Below are positions 45,346-53,689 of a DNA stretch of 64,000 nt, piece after piece (positions within the stretch are counted from its first letter, which is position 1; the number at the start of each line of letters is the position of its first letter). The stretch comes from Pomphorhynchus laevis (taxonomy: Eukaryota > Acanthocephala > Palaeacanthocephala > Echinorhynchida > Pomphorhynchidae). The position numbers and the translations under genes were made by a program. A model generated the notes under the pieces. That model did no database searches, was not told the DNA's origin, and saw only the letters and a list, made by a program, of their open reading frames with translations. The stretch covers positions 1-64,000 of the forward strand of contig WNNJ02001084.1 in assembly GCA_012934845.2 (NCBI GenBank), given 5' to 3'.

Positions 45346-46325
45346 ATGGATGTGTGGTCGAAGCGACGGAGACGAAAGAGCACTCGAACGACGGAGTTGA
45401 TTATTCGTTGTGCGAAAGAACATTCTTAATAATGTAAAGTTTCTTTTTAGCTTCAGCACATCTCCGATCAGTGTCAACTCAAGTTATCACGGTCCGATCC
45501 CAAATTATTCCAAAATCCTTAACATTCACAACTGTTTCGATCTCTTATAACCCTTGCATATATGAAGATATAAGTGAAGACATTCGAAACCGCATGTGAG
45601 CAAATTTCGTTACGCTAATCAATAACCCGGTCTGACAACTCTATTTATAAATTTTATTAACTTTCATCTAAAATTTTACACGGTCAGCTAATGAATCAAT
45701 TTTGGCCAATATTTTCAAATCATCAGCGTACGCAAGGTATCCACAAAAAATTTTATGTAACAAGGAGTCAGCGAAAATTGTAAATAAGAGAGGCCCCAAC
45801 ACTATACTTTGAGGAACACTGGTATTCAACTCTTTAGGGTCAGATGGGCTTTCACCAATACGGACATAAAATTGACGATCACTGAGGAAATTGCTGACCC
45901 AACCAACAACAGTTAAGTGAATAACGTAAGAAATCAATACGTAGTTTAGTAGGGAATAAGGTACTCGGTCAAATGCTCGACTGAAGTCAAAGAATATAAC
46001 ATCTACACAGTTGCTAAATGAGATAACATATACTCAAGCATTACGTGCACACAAAAGATTTGATAGGCAAGATCCGCCTTTTCGGAAACAATGTTGTGCA
46101 AAACTTAGAAGGTTATACGTGTTTAAATATAAAATTTTGTACTATGCACAATTCGCTCTAAGATTTTGCTTACGTGACTCGTTATACAAATCAGCGTGTA
46201 TTTATTGATATTCGACCTATCGCCTTTCTTTTGCCACATTAAATAAATTTGTATTTGTTGTGTTGTTGTTTCTTATGAATAAGAACAATAGTGGCTAAGC
46301 CCCAGTCATTAGGAACAGTACAAAA
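45346..46325 (-). mobile_element. Mosaic LINE D1, RT body
   Basis: Minus strand: TVPNDWGLATIVLIHKK, GDRSNINKY, ITSHVSKILERIVHSTKFYI, DVIFFDFSRAFDRVP (by frame), VGWVSNFLSDRQFYVRIGES, VPQSIVLGPLLFTIFADSLL, LAYADDLKILAKIDSLADRV, then the C-terminal part. At about 45410 it passes into A'-type sequence (RIINSVVRVLFRLRRFDHTS) at a shared ACAACGAATAATCAAC. An A-family tail of 38 bp is inserted at 46231. Confidence 0.7.
46231..46268 (+). mobile_element. Ultra-short LINE tail insertion in D1
   Basis: 38 bp, TTGCCACATTAAATAAATTT then GTATTTGTTGTGTTGTTG, flanked by TTTCTT on both sides. It separates IHKK from GDRSNIN in the D1 RT, so its removal restores the normal LINE sequence. It consists of the last part of the family A tail. 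Confidence 0.75.
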
Positions 46326-46371
46326 AAGTACTGTTCTCAAAAAAGTACTGATCTCAAAAAAGTTTGAGATC
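46314..46371. repeat. Serial foldbacks at the 5' junction of A1
   Basis: AACAGTAC-AAAAAA-GTACTGTT (8-bp arms), then AGTACT repeated, then GATCTCAAA-AAAG-TTTGAGATC (9-bp arms). The first arm is D1 sequence; the rest is filler between D1 and LINE A1. Confidence 0.75.
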
Positions 46372-46384
46372 TAAAGTAAATACA

Positions 46385-46530
46385 TTCCAGATTATTCCTG
46401 TCAGTTCCAGATTATTCCTGTCAGTTCCAGATTATTCCTGTCAGTTCCAGATTATTCCTGTCAGTTCCAGATTATTCCTGTCAGTTCCAGATTATTCCTG
46501 TCAGTTCCAGATTATTCCTGTCAGTTCCGC
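46385..46530 (+). repeat. 20-bp tandem array, about 7 copies, at the 5' end of A1
   Basis: TTCCAGATTATTCCTGTCAG repeated seven times almost without change, then GCTCGCTACGCTCGCGG and the ORF1 start. Either a 5' UTR promoter array of the LINE or slippage at the insertion junction. Confidence 0.85.
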
Positions 46531-46572
46531 TCGCTACGCTCGCGGATTGAGCTCAATATACGATAAAAGGTT

Positions 46573-47757
46573 ATGCCTAAAAAAGCGCGATCTCAGATCC
46601 CTGTTCCTGATCAACAATCTTCCACATCTAAATGCAATGATGGTTATACCAGCTTTGAAGTTGGATGCGATTCTAAAGATTGCGATGTATGGACACTTGT
46701 TCGTGTTAAAATATCCGACCACTCAGTGTATAAACTTAAACATTTCACTTGCGGTTTTTGTACATCAGTACGACTACTACAGTTATCCTGCTCATCTACT
46801 CCTGTATCACACACTACCACTCAGACCAATGCTGTTTTAGATGTTTCCCTCGCATCAACACCTGACTTCGCATCATATAATCCCATTATTGAACCTACTC
46901 TCTCACACACTCCTCGTTCAACTACGTACCAAACTTCCATTAATCTTTCTCATTCTAACAATGCTAACGGCAAAGCTTTTCATCTCGTACCTCCTCTTTC
47001 CTATTCCTCCCCCAATCTAAATAAATCTCAAACTTCTTTATTCTCCTCACGAACTCCTTACTCGACCCCCCCTGTATCACCTCTCAATAATTTACACCCT
47101 TCTATCAAAATCATTTCCAGTAACATTTCCGATCAACTAATTCAACACTCCATTCCTGTCACTCATGCCCCAACCTATTTTAATTCTCCTTACTCTACCT
47201 CCCACGTAGCACTTCCCAATAAGTTACATCCTTCATTTAAAATCATATCCAGTCATATCTCTGATCAACCGATTCAACACCCCGCTCCTGTCACACTTGC
47301 TCCAACCAATATTAATTCTTTATCAAGCACCCCTGTCATTTCCACTTCTATCTGCTCATCTACCTCGACTCCAACCAGCTCTGTCCGTCCACCACTTCCA
47401 CGAAATCGTTTTCCTTCGCGCGATCGCTGTATAATCATATCAAACTTAAAGCTTTCCGAATCTGCTTCTCCACAATCTCGCCTCGATGATGATGTATCTG
47501 CTTTCAGGTCTATCCTAGCAACCATTCTTCCTGATGATAACCCATCACTCTTCAATAATATCGCTCCTGTATCCTTTATTCGTTTAAACAAATCCACTAA
47601 ATCCAATCATCTCACTCTTCCACTCTTAAAAATCGTTTTCCGACATAGTTCACATGCCTCTTCGGTACTCTCCCAACGTTTTAAACTTCTTACCACTTCA
47701 TCTACTTGCCGTATCTTTCCTGACCGCTCCCTTCTGATATTGCCCAGCTCAATTTAG
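46573..47757 (+). CDS. A1 ORF1
   Basis: 394 codons from MPKKARSQIPVPDQQ. Residues 20-65 hold a Cys-rich, PHD-like finger: CNDGYTSFEVGCDSKDCDVW...HFTCGFC, as in ORF1 proteins of CR1/L2-type LINEs. A long Ser/Thr/Pro-rich middle follows, then a C-terminal RNA-binding-like part (CIIISNLKLSESASPQSRLD, SFIRLNKSTKSNHLTLPLLK, IVFRHSSHASSVLSQRFKLL). The last residues (SLLILPSSI) are off frame. The true end reads SDIAQLNLARIEKHRRETNG in the next frame, to about 47850. Confidence 0.75.
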   Translation: MPKKARSQIPVPDQQSSTSKCNDGYTSFEVGCDSKDCDVWTLVRVKISDHSVYKLKHFTCGFCTSVRLLQLSCSSTPVSHTTTQTNAVLDVSLASTPDFASYNPIIEPTLSHTPRSTTYQTSINLSHSNNANGKAFHLVPPLSYSSPNLNKSQTSLFSSRTPYSTPPVSPLNNLHPSIKIISSNISDQLIQHSIPVTHAPTYFNSPYSTSHVALPNKLHPSFKIISSHISDQPIQHPAPVTLAPTNINSLSSTPVISTSICSSTSTPTSSVRPPLPRNRFPSRDRCIIISNLKLSESASPQSRLDDDVSAFRSILATILPDDNPSLFNNIAPVSFIRLNKSTKSNHLTLPLLKIVFRHSSHASSVLSQRFKLLTTSSTCRIFPDRSLLILPSSI

Positions 47758-47860
47758 CTCGCATTGAAAAACATCGACGTGAAACAAACGGCGAGTCATC
47801 CTTATCTATACGTAAAATCAACGGAAATTTTCACGTTCTTCACACAAGGCCAAAAATTCG

Positions 47861-49087
47861 ATGGCGTCCCATCTCTCCCCCTTGTCTTCTTCGCTAGTCG
47901 ATCTCGCTCCTAAGCATACTTTTCGTCTTAGTCTATTCAATACTCGCTCCATTCTTCATAAAGCTGATATGCTTCTCGATATCTTCGATCAATTATCTAT
48001 CGATATTCTCTGCATTACCGAATCCTGGCACACTGACTCCAACGATCTTGCTATTCGTCGTCTATGTCGCTCTGGTTGTTCTCTAGTTGAATCAGCTCGT
48101 CAAATTACATCTCATACATCTACTGCGTCTAACCATGGCGGTATTGTTGCCATTGCTCGTCACCCAATGTCTTTACGTAAAATCAACGTTAACATCCGTT
48201 ACACCTCGTTCGAATTACTCATATGCAGATTATCAACGCCTTTCCCTCTGGAACTTGTGATTGTATACCGTCCAGGTTCAGTTGCCCCATCACGTATCTT
48301 CTTTAACGACCTTGCAGATCTAATGTCTCACTGTTCATTGTCTTATACTCCTTCTTTTGTTCTCGGTGACTTTAACATTCGTCTTGATCGCCCGTCTGAC
48401 TCTGACTCTATCACTTTAACTAATCTTTTTTCTGATTTTAACTATAAATTACTTTCAACAAGCCCAACTCATATTCTCGGCGGTGCTCTCGACATCATTG
48501 CTGTTCCTAACTGCTTCAATGACTATACCTCCTTGTCAATTACTGATCCTGGTTTGTCCGATCATTTCCTTGTCACTCTTACTCTTACTCGTCCCCATCC
48601 TCCTTCTCCGCCTTTACCATTATCTACACCAAGTCGACCCTGGAAGCTTCTCGATATCCCTATTCTCTGCACAGCCTTACTCAATTCTTCACTCTTTTCA
48701 CTTCCTCTTAACTATCTCTCTCCCGATGATCTCTGCATTCTGTTTGATTCTGAACTTACGTCGATCCTCAATAACCTTCTACCTAGTCGACTTCGACGTT
48801 CCCAGCGCTTGCGCCATGCTCCCTGGTTCGATTCTGACTGTAGTCTTTCTAAGCGTCGACTCCGTCACTCTTTTCGTATGTATAAACGCTTTCTTAAACG
48901 TTCACCCAACTCACTCCCTCCAAATCTTCGTGATTCTTACTTTTCTCAACGCCGTTCACATCTCATTCTTATACGTACTAAACGTACTCTCTTTTGGCGA
49001 AATCAACTCGAGTCATCTTCCAACTCGAAATCTCATTGGAAAATCTTAAACTCAATTCTTTCACGATCATCTACCCTTGTAATATAA
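47861..49087 (+). CDS. A1 ORF2, endonuclease part
   Basis: APE-type endonuclease over the first ~240 residues: FRLSLFNTRSILHKADM, IDILCITESWHTDSND (catalytic E), LVIVYRPGS, FVLGDFNIRLDRPSDSDS (catalytic GDFN), STSPTHILGGALDIIAV and LSDHFLVTLTLTRP (SDH). Then the linker RRLRHSFRMYKRFLKR. The frame stops at 49087 just before the RT, which continues in another frame; one small frameshift near 49080-49095 explains it. Confidence 0.8.
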   Translation: MASHLSPLSSSLVDLAPKHTFRLSLFNTRSILHKADMLLDIFDQLSIDILCITESWHTDSNDLAIRRLCRSGCSLVESARQITSHTSTASNHGGIVAIARHPMSLRKINVNIRYTSFELLICRLSTPFPLELVIVYRPGSVAPSRIFFNDLADLMSHCSLSYTPSFVLGDFNIRLDRPSDSDSITLTNLFSDFNYKLLSTSPTHILGGALDIIAVPNCFNDYTSLSITDPGLSDHFLVTLTLTRPHPPSPPLPLSTPSRPWKLLDIPILCTALLNSSLFSLPLNYLSPDDLCILFDSELTSILNNLLPSRLRRSQRLRHAPWFDSDCSLSKRRLRHSFRMYKRFLKRSPNSLPPNLRDSYFSQRRSHLILIRTKRTLFWRNQLESSSNSKSHWKILNSILSRSSTLVI

Positions 49088-50769
49088 ATCCTGATGAATT
49101 TTCTTCTTATCTACAAACTAAGCTATCTAATTTACTTTCCCTACTACCCATAGCCCCCTTGTACCCACTCTTATCTTTAAATACTTCCCTCCCAGAACTA
49201 TTCCACCTTCTTCCCGTTTCGTCTGATGAAGTTTCTTCGGTTCTGCTGTCATTACCTAATAAAACCTCTCCTTCTGACCCAATTCCCACTCACTTACTTA
49301 AAAATATCTGCACTTTTATCTTACCCTTCCTAACCACATTGTTCAACTCGTCCATCCGTAGCTGTACATTTCCTTCCATCTGGAAATGCGCCACTGTTCG
49401 TCCTATCATCAAAAAGCAATCTCTCGACTCTTCACTACCATCTTCGTACCGTCCAATCTCACTTCTCCCAACCCTCTCTAAACTCCTTGAGCGTCTCGTT
49501 CTTAAGCAAGTTAATACATATCTCTATTCCTCTAACTTATTTCCTCCCTTCCAAGCCGCTTTTCGCTCTAATTACTCTACCGAAATTGCATGTCTTAAAG
49601 TTTATAACGACTTACTCATATCGCGCGATCATAAATTATGTAGTGTCATAGTTTCTCTTGATCTATCGTCTGCTTTTGACATCGTCGATCACTCGATTCT
49701 TCTCCATCGCCTTCGTCATGATTATGGCTTCTCTTTACCCACTGTATCATGGTTTTCTTCATATCTATCAAACCGTACATTTCGCGTATATTCTAACTCT
49801 TCTCTCTCCCATCCTTCGTCCATTCCGTCCGGTGTTCCGCAAGGCTCCGTATTAGGCCCTATACTTTTCTCTCTTCTTCTTGGTGATTTGTCTTCGATTT
49901 CTCATAAATTTAACTTCCATGTTATGCAATATGCTGATGACATTCTCATCTATGCTCATGCACCTGTTTATCGTATTCGTGATCTTAGTGTTTCTGCTTC
50001 CGACTGTCTTGTCTCAATTTCCAATCATCTTTCTTCCCTTCGCCTTTCTCTGAATCCTGATAAATCCAAAATTATGTGGATCCTACCTCGACGCCTCGGC
50101 TTCGAACCTCCCTCCGTATCATTAAATTCTACAATTCTTCCTATCGTTGATAATCTCGTTTTCCTAGGCTTCCATTTTGACAACCGACTTTCACTTAAAC
50201 CTTTCGTTAGAGATAAAGTACGCTCATCTACCTTGATACTCCGCAACCTCCGTCAAGTTCGTAGATTGATCGATTTCCCTTCTTGTATGACTCTCATATC
50301 ATCTCTCCTTTTTTCTAGACTCGATTATTGTCTTAGTCTATTTTCCAACTCACCTAAATCCACTCTTCTTCCCCTACAACGCATCGTCAACGCAGCTGTC
50401 CGAATTCTCCTCCGTCTTCGTCGTTTTGATCACACATCCTACCATCTTGCTTCTCTCGATTTGCCTACAATTTATTGTCGTGTTCAAATTCGTCTTCTTA
50501 TCGTTGCTTTCCGCCTTGTAACTTTTCATACCCCTTCATTTCTCAACCTTCCTTTTCTTGATAATTCCCGTCCTGTTTACTGTTCCTTGCGTTCCTGTAA
50601 TTCCCTTCTTTTACATGTCCCAAACTACTCTACCTCCTTTGGACTCCGCTCCTTCCTGGTGGCTGCTCCTCTATCGTGGAATCATCTGCCCATTCATATA
50701 CGCCAATCAACTTCCCTGCAGTGCTTCAAACGACAAATCCGATCCCATCTGAACAATTTAACTGCTTGA
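48994..50769 (+). CDS. A1 ORF2, reverse transcriptase part
   Basis: RT in order: SLPNKTSPSDPIPTHLLKNI, SYRPISLLPTLSKLLERLVL, FQAAFRSNYSTEIACLKVYN, VSLDLSSAFDIVDHSILLHR (motif A), SGVPQGSVLGPILFSLLLGD, MQYADDILIYAHAPVYRIRD (catalytic YADD), LSLNPDKSKIMWILPRR, NLVFLGFHFDNRLSLKP, and a C-terminal region ending SFQCFKRQIRSHLNNLTA-like. All RT motifs are intact. The true start is in the endonuclease frame; the first ~35 residues here are an out-of-frame lead. Confidence 0.85.
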   Translation: MAKSTRVIFQLEISLENLKLNSFTIIYPCNINPDEFSSYLQTKLSNLLSLLPIAPLYPLLSLNTSLPELFHLLPVSSDEVSSVLLSLPNKTSPSDPIPTHLLKNICTFILPFLTTLFNSSIRSCTFPSIWKCATVRPIIKKQSLDSSLPSSYRPISLLPTLSKLLERLVLKQVNTYLYSSNLFPPFQAAFRSNYSTEIACLKVYNDLLISRDHKLCSVIVSLDLSSAFDIVDHSILLHRLRHDYGFSLPTVSWFSSYLSNRTFRVYSNSSLSHPSSIPSGVPQGSVLGPILFSLLLGDLSSISHKFNFHVMQYADDILIYAHAPVYRIRDLSVSASDCLVSISNHLSSLRLSLNPDKSKIMWILPRRLGFEPPSVSLNSTILPIVDNLVFLGFHFDNRLSLKPFVRDKVRSSTLILRNLRQVRRLIDFPSCMTLISSLLFSRLDYCLSLFSNSPKSTLLPLQRIVNAAVRILLRLRRFDHTSYHLASLDLPTIYCRVQIRLLIVAFRLVTFHTPSFLNLPFLDNSRPVYCSLRSCNSLLLHVPNYSTSFGLRSFLVAAPLSWNHLPIHIRQSTSLQCFKRQIRSHLNNLTA

Positions 50770-50786
50770 CTTTCTCATTTTTGTTT

Positions 50787-50851
50787 GTGGACTTGTAAGC
50801 GTACAGCTTGTACGCATTTGCCACATTAAAAAAATTTGTATTATTATTATT
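50787..50851 (+). promoter_or_regulatory. Shared LINE 3' hairpin tail (A1 copy)
   Basis: GTGGACTTGTAAGCGTACAG, CTTGTACGCATTTGCCACAT, TAAA..., then ATT repeats. GCGTACA-GCT-TGTACGC folds as a hairpin. The same layout ends at least ten other LINE copies here, so it is probably the 3' signal their RT recognises. Confidence 0.65.
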
Positions 50852-50861
50852 ACAGGAATCT

Positions 50862-51400
50862 AATGTCATTTAAAATAAATCGCAAAGCGGCTACCGAGGT
50901 GATTAGCTAATACACGCAGAATAAACGGACGTATGCAGTCAGGACTGCATGAGATAAAGAAGGGATACTTAGCAAGTGGTCAAAACTTCCTCTTTATTCA
51001 CAATTATCGGAGTAGACAAACATGAAGTTAATGTAGAAAATCAAAATTGTTTAAAACAGAAGTGGTTGTGTACAACTTAAATACATTTGCAAATTCATTC
51101 GCAATATCAATTTGAGAATTCACTAATTGTGAACCTACATTGAGAGATGGAATACAACAATAGACTCGCCTACTAGGCCGATCATATGACCAAAATTTCT
51201 TAGGGTTTAAATAGATTAAATTAATGACAGCGGATTCATATGCACAGCGTTTAGCGATTTGAAGTCGTCGATAAGCATTCCGAGCAGCCTTATATAAAGG
51301 TGCTTTCGTAAGATCCCTATAGTATGCCTTAAACAGTGTGTTACGATGTCGCAAAGAGGTCCTCGAACAAAATATCGTTAAATGAATCAAAGTGTGTTTT
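50862..51400 (-). mobile_element. Mosaic LINE D1, 5' part (linker and RT start)
   Basis: The minus strand reads TSLRHRNTLFKAYYRDLTKA, CAYESAVINLIYLNPKKFWS, CCIPSLNVGSQLVNSQIDIA and NEFANVF, then SPDCIRPFILRVLANHLGSR (usually GPDGI). It joins across A1 to TVPNDWG at 46320. No endonuclease domain is seen further 5'. Confidence 0.65.
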
Positions 51401-51439
51401 TATGCGAATAAATAGAGCAAAGTCCAATTAACTTACGTC

Positions 51440-51665
51440 AGTATACGAGTTTCATAAGCACACTATTAGTTATGCTAATGAAGTTCATAACCTAGGTAGC
51501 TTGATTACATATTATTTAAGTATATCTTGTCATACTGAGTATGTTTCTGCAAAGGCTCTGTATCTACATGCAGTTTTATATGCATATACTCGTACAATTG
51601 TTGATCCTCGACGGTATGAATCTGTGTTGCAATGTGCTAAAATGAATCAATCGGTTTGTTCGCTT
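51440..51665 (+). mobile_element. LINE RT C-terminal fragment
   Basis: The plus strand gives EVHNLGSLITYYLSISCHTE, YVSAKALYLHAVLYAYTRTI and VDPRRYESVLQCAKM. The pattern (V-x-DLG-x-x-I...H-x-x-x-V-x-AKA...R) is the usual post-RT block of Jockey/CR1-like LINEs. Heavily decayed. Confidence 0.5.
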
Positions 51666-52440
51666 AGTTAACTTAACGTACTGCGCTTTTTTTAAAAAGC
51701 AATTAGTGTTAAAATAATACGTTTATAAGTTGAACATATTGTATAAGAAGATAGGCATTATCTAAGAAACTTTCTGACAATTCGCATGGGCTATTATCTA
51801 TGAATACACAGTAAATTTAGAAATAAAAAGCGACCAAACGTTAAAAACAATTCAGTTTAATCACGGTATCTAAATGCTTAAATTAATAATAATATTTTTA
51901 ATTCTGCAGATGTGAGTTTGGAACAGTTTTGGAATGTGCCATATTTCCAACTGGAAATATGGCACCTCCTACAACGAATTGTTAGTTTACAAGATTTTTT
52001 TCGACGATTTCTTATTATTCTATTTTCCATATATTTATTTCAGGACCAAGAGGATATTTGAACGGTTTGTTTATTGTTAATAGGGGTCTCCAAGTGTCAT
52101 TATATTGTAAATACGGCGAAGAGAGATAATTATTTATTTCACAATTTAGATCCAATATTTCTGTAGCTCGTGGGCACACCATTATCAAAGATTATTCAAT
52201 TTTATATTTTAACTCTCTAAATCTTCTTACTTAAAAACTTAGATAGTTTACGGTTTGTTTATAGCAATCTATTCTTTGCAGATACGGTGTGTCCCCGTGG
52301 GTATATATCATCAATATTTCAATTTGCGACATATATCTTCGTCTCCTCTGATCTGTGTGCACTTGTTGAATTCCAAGCCAATAAACCGCGTTGGGTACCC
52401 TTAAGTAAAGGTAAAAGTAATAAATCAATTATTTTATTAA
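51666..52440. other. Intergenic DNA with a foldback and a Penelope-type end
   Basis: Holds the perfect 14-bp foldback GTGCCATATTTCCA/TGGAAATATGGCAC at 51936-51965, and at 52100-52205 a second copy of the Penelope-type end seen at 5575-5660. 52231-52428 is open on the minus strand without recognisable similarity. Confidence 0.45.
52100..52205 (-). repeat. Penelope-type end signature (solo), second copy
   Basis: The minus strand has CTTTGATAATGGTGTGCCCA, AGAAATATTGGATC and AAATAAATAATT, matching 5575-5660 over about 100 bp. Confidence 0.45.
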
Positions 52441-52574
52441 AATAACTTATTGAGTGCTCCAGGCCTTTTCGGTTTTAATTATGTAAACCCAATCCTACAA
52501 TTCAATTGTTTTTGCTTTTAAAATAATACAAGGTGATACCTTTTTCCCCATTAAAACGTATTGCTAGAACACAG

Positions 52575-52812
52575 ATTTTTCTGTTTCTGACTTCAAAGCA
52601 ATGCGCTTACCTGGTCGATGTATCTATAATAATAAATAGATACCTGCACCTACTTTAGCATTACTACCGTCGAAATAATTAATTTTGGGCAATATAACTC
52701 CTGATTCGATTGTACAGTATATGGTATAATTCGAAATACCCCGAATATAAGCCCTAGTGTCTATTTTATAAGACAGGGTCTTATATTCGGGGAAGAGGTA
52801 GCATTTTTTACT
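52575..52812 (+). repeat. Left arm of a 230-bp inverted repeat pair
   Basis: Runs from TTCAAAGCAATGCGCTTACC, GGTCGATGTATCTATAA to TTATATTCGGGGAAGAGG. The reverse complement is at 56953-57190, about 85-90% alike by eye. The outer part is a LINE family C 3' end; the inner part, 52739-52792, is a palindrome with 13-bp ends CCCCGAATATAAG. Confidence 0.75.
52739..52792. mobile_element. Small palindromic MITE-like hairpin (left copy)
   Basis: CCCCGAATATAAG and its exact complement CTTATATTCGGGG flank a middle that pairs further (CCCTAG-TGTC with GACAGGGT). Short palindromes of the type CCCCGAA-TAAG... are known as miniature inverted-repeat elements in many animals. Another end of that type (TTATATTAGGGAAAACACGG) lies at 56718-56750. 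Confidence 0.55.
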
Positions 52813-52910
52813 ATAGCAGTACGGTCAGTAATGAATGAGCGGATATACTTGAGAAGTGAACCACCAACATCACATTTCATTAGATCGAAGAAAAGGACAT
52901 CATTATTTGA
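52800..52910 (-). mobile_element. LINE RT crumb
   Basis: The minus strand reads DVLFFDLMKCDVGGSLLKYI then RSFITDRTAI, the motif A to B region of a CR1-like RT. Very short and decayed. Confidence 0.4.
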
Positions 52911-53551
52911 GTTTGCCTGCCTTGCGGCGGTCCATCTATTAGGGGCAATAATTAGACTTATTGCTATAGAACAAAATCTAATCTGTAAATCTGTCTAAAT
53001 CTGTAATTTATGAAATTACTTAAATTGAAGTTGCCCCGACATGATCAATAGTAATTTTTGACAATTGTCCCATAAAAGGCCTAGTTTCACCTATCATATC
53101 ATATTGCAAGATGTATATTTTGCGTAATCGATCCCATTAATAAATGATTTGAATGCAAGTGCACGTCTAGCAATTTCATTGTATTAAAGCCTGAATAGAG
53201 TCATCGATCTTTTAAGGTGTAGTTCATGTCGCTTAAGAATTATCTAACCAATTTTCCTCCTTATATGTGCTATTGTAAGCGCAAATTTTTAAATGTCGGC
53301 CTTCCAGTTCATTAAATACTGGCATTTTGCCTGATCCACATTTTTTTATATTCCCGAAATCTACCTCCAGGCATAACTTATTCACTTTTCCGCTTTCTTA
53401 ACATTCGAAGATTTGGTTTATTTTTTTGAAAAAAAAACTGGTGAGGTTTATGTTCTGCCATTCCTCTACTATTTATTTTTTGTATTCGAATGAATACAAG
53501 AAATTCGATCACATTTAAACTGTATGGCTTTTGCTGTGTTTTTTATTTAGT
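52911..53551. other. Unplaced DNA left of LINE B3
   Basis: AT-rich. 53270-53550 may be the decayed body of the LINE whose tail follows, but no motif is clear. Confidence 0.3.
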
Positions 53552-53622
53552 GGACTTGTAAGCGTGCAGTTGGCACGCATCTGCCACTTTTAATAAATTA
53601 TCATTGTTGTTATTGAATGAAT
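53552..53622 (+). mobile_element. LINE 3' hairpin tail, short insertion
   Basis: AGTGGACTTGTAAGCGTGCA, GTTGGCACGCATCTGCCACT, TTTAATAAATTATCATTGTTG. Same hairpin tail as families A and A', with no recognisable LINE body before it. Confidence 0.6.
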
Positions 53623-53689
53623 GACTCTTTCTATTTGATCAAGAGCTATAACTAAACATCGACGTGTAATTAAACAAGAGCTATAATTA

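Larger units (their letters stand above)
46378..50851 (+). mobile_element. LINE family A, copy A1 (near full length, CR1/L2-like)
   Basis: About 4.5 kb with a 20-bp tandem array at the 5' end (46385-46530), ORF1, an ORF2 with endonuclease and RT, a 3' hairpin tail and an ATT repeat. Inserted antisense in D1; ATCTAAAGT (46369) and ATCTAATGT (50858) could be its target duplicate. Only a few breaks: one near the end of ORF1 and one between endonuclease and RT, so it is young. GC content is well above the flanks. Confidence 0.85.
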
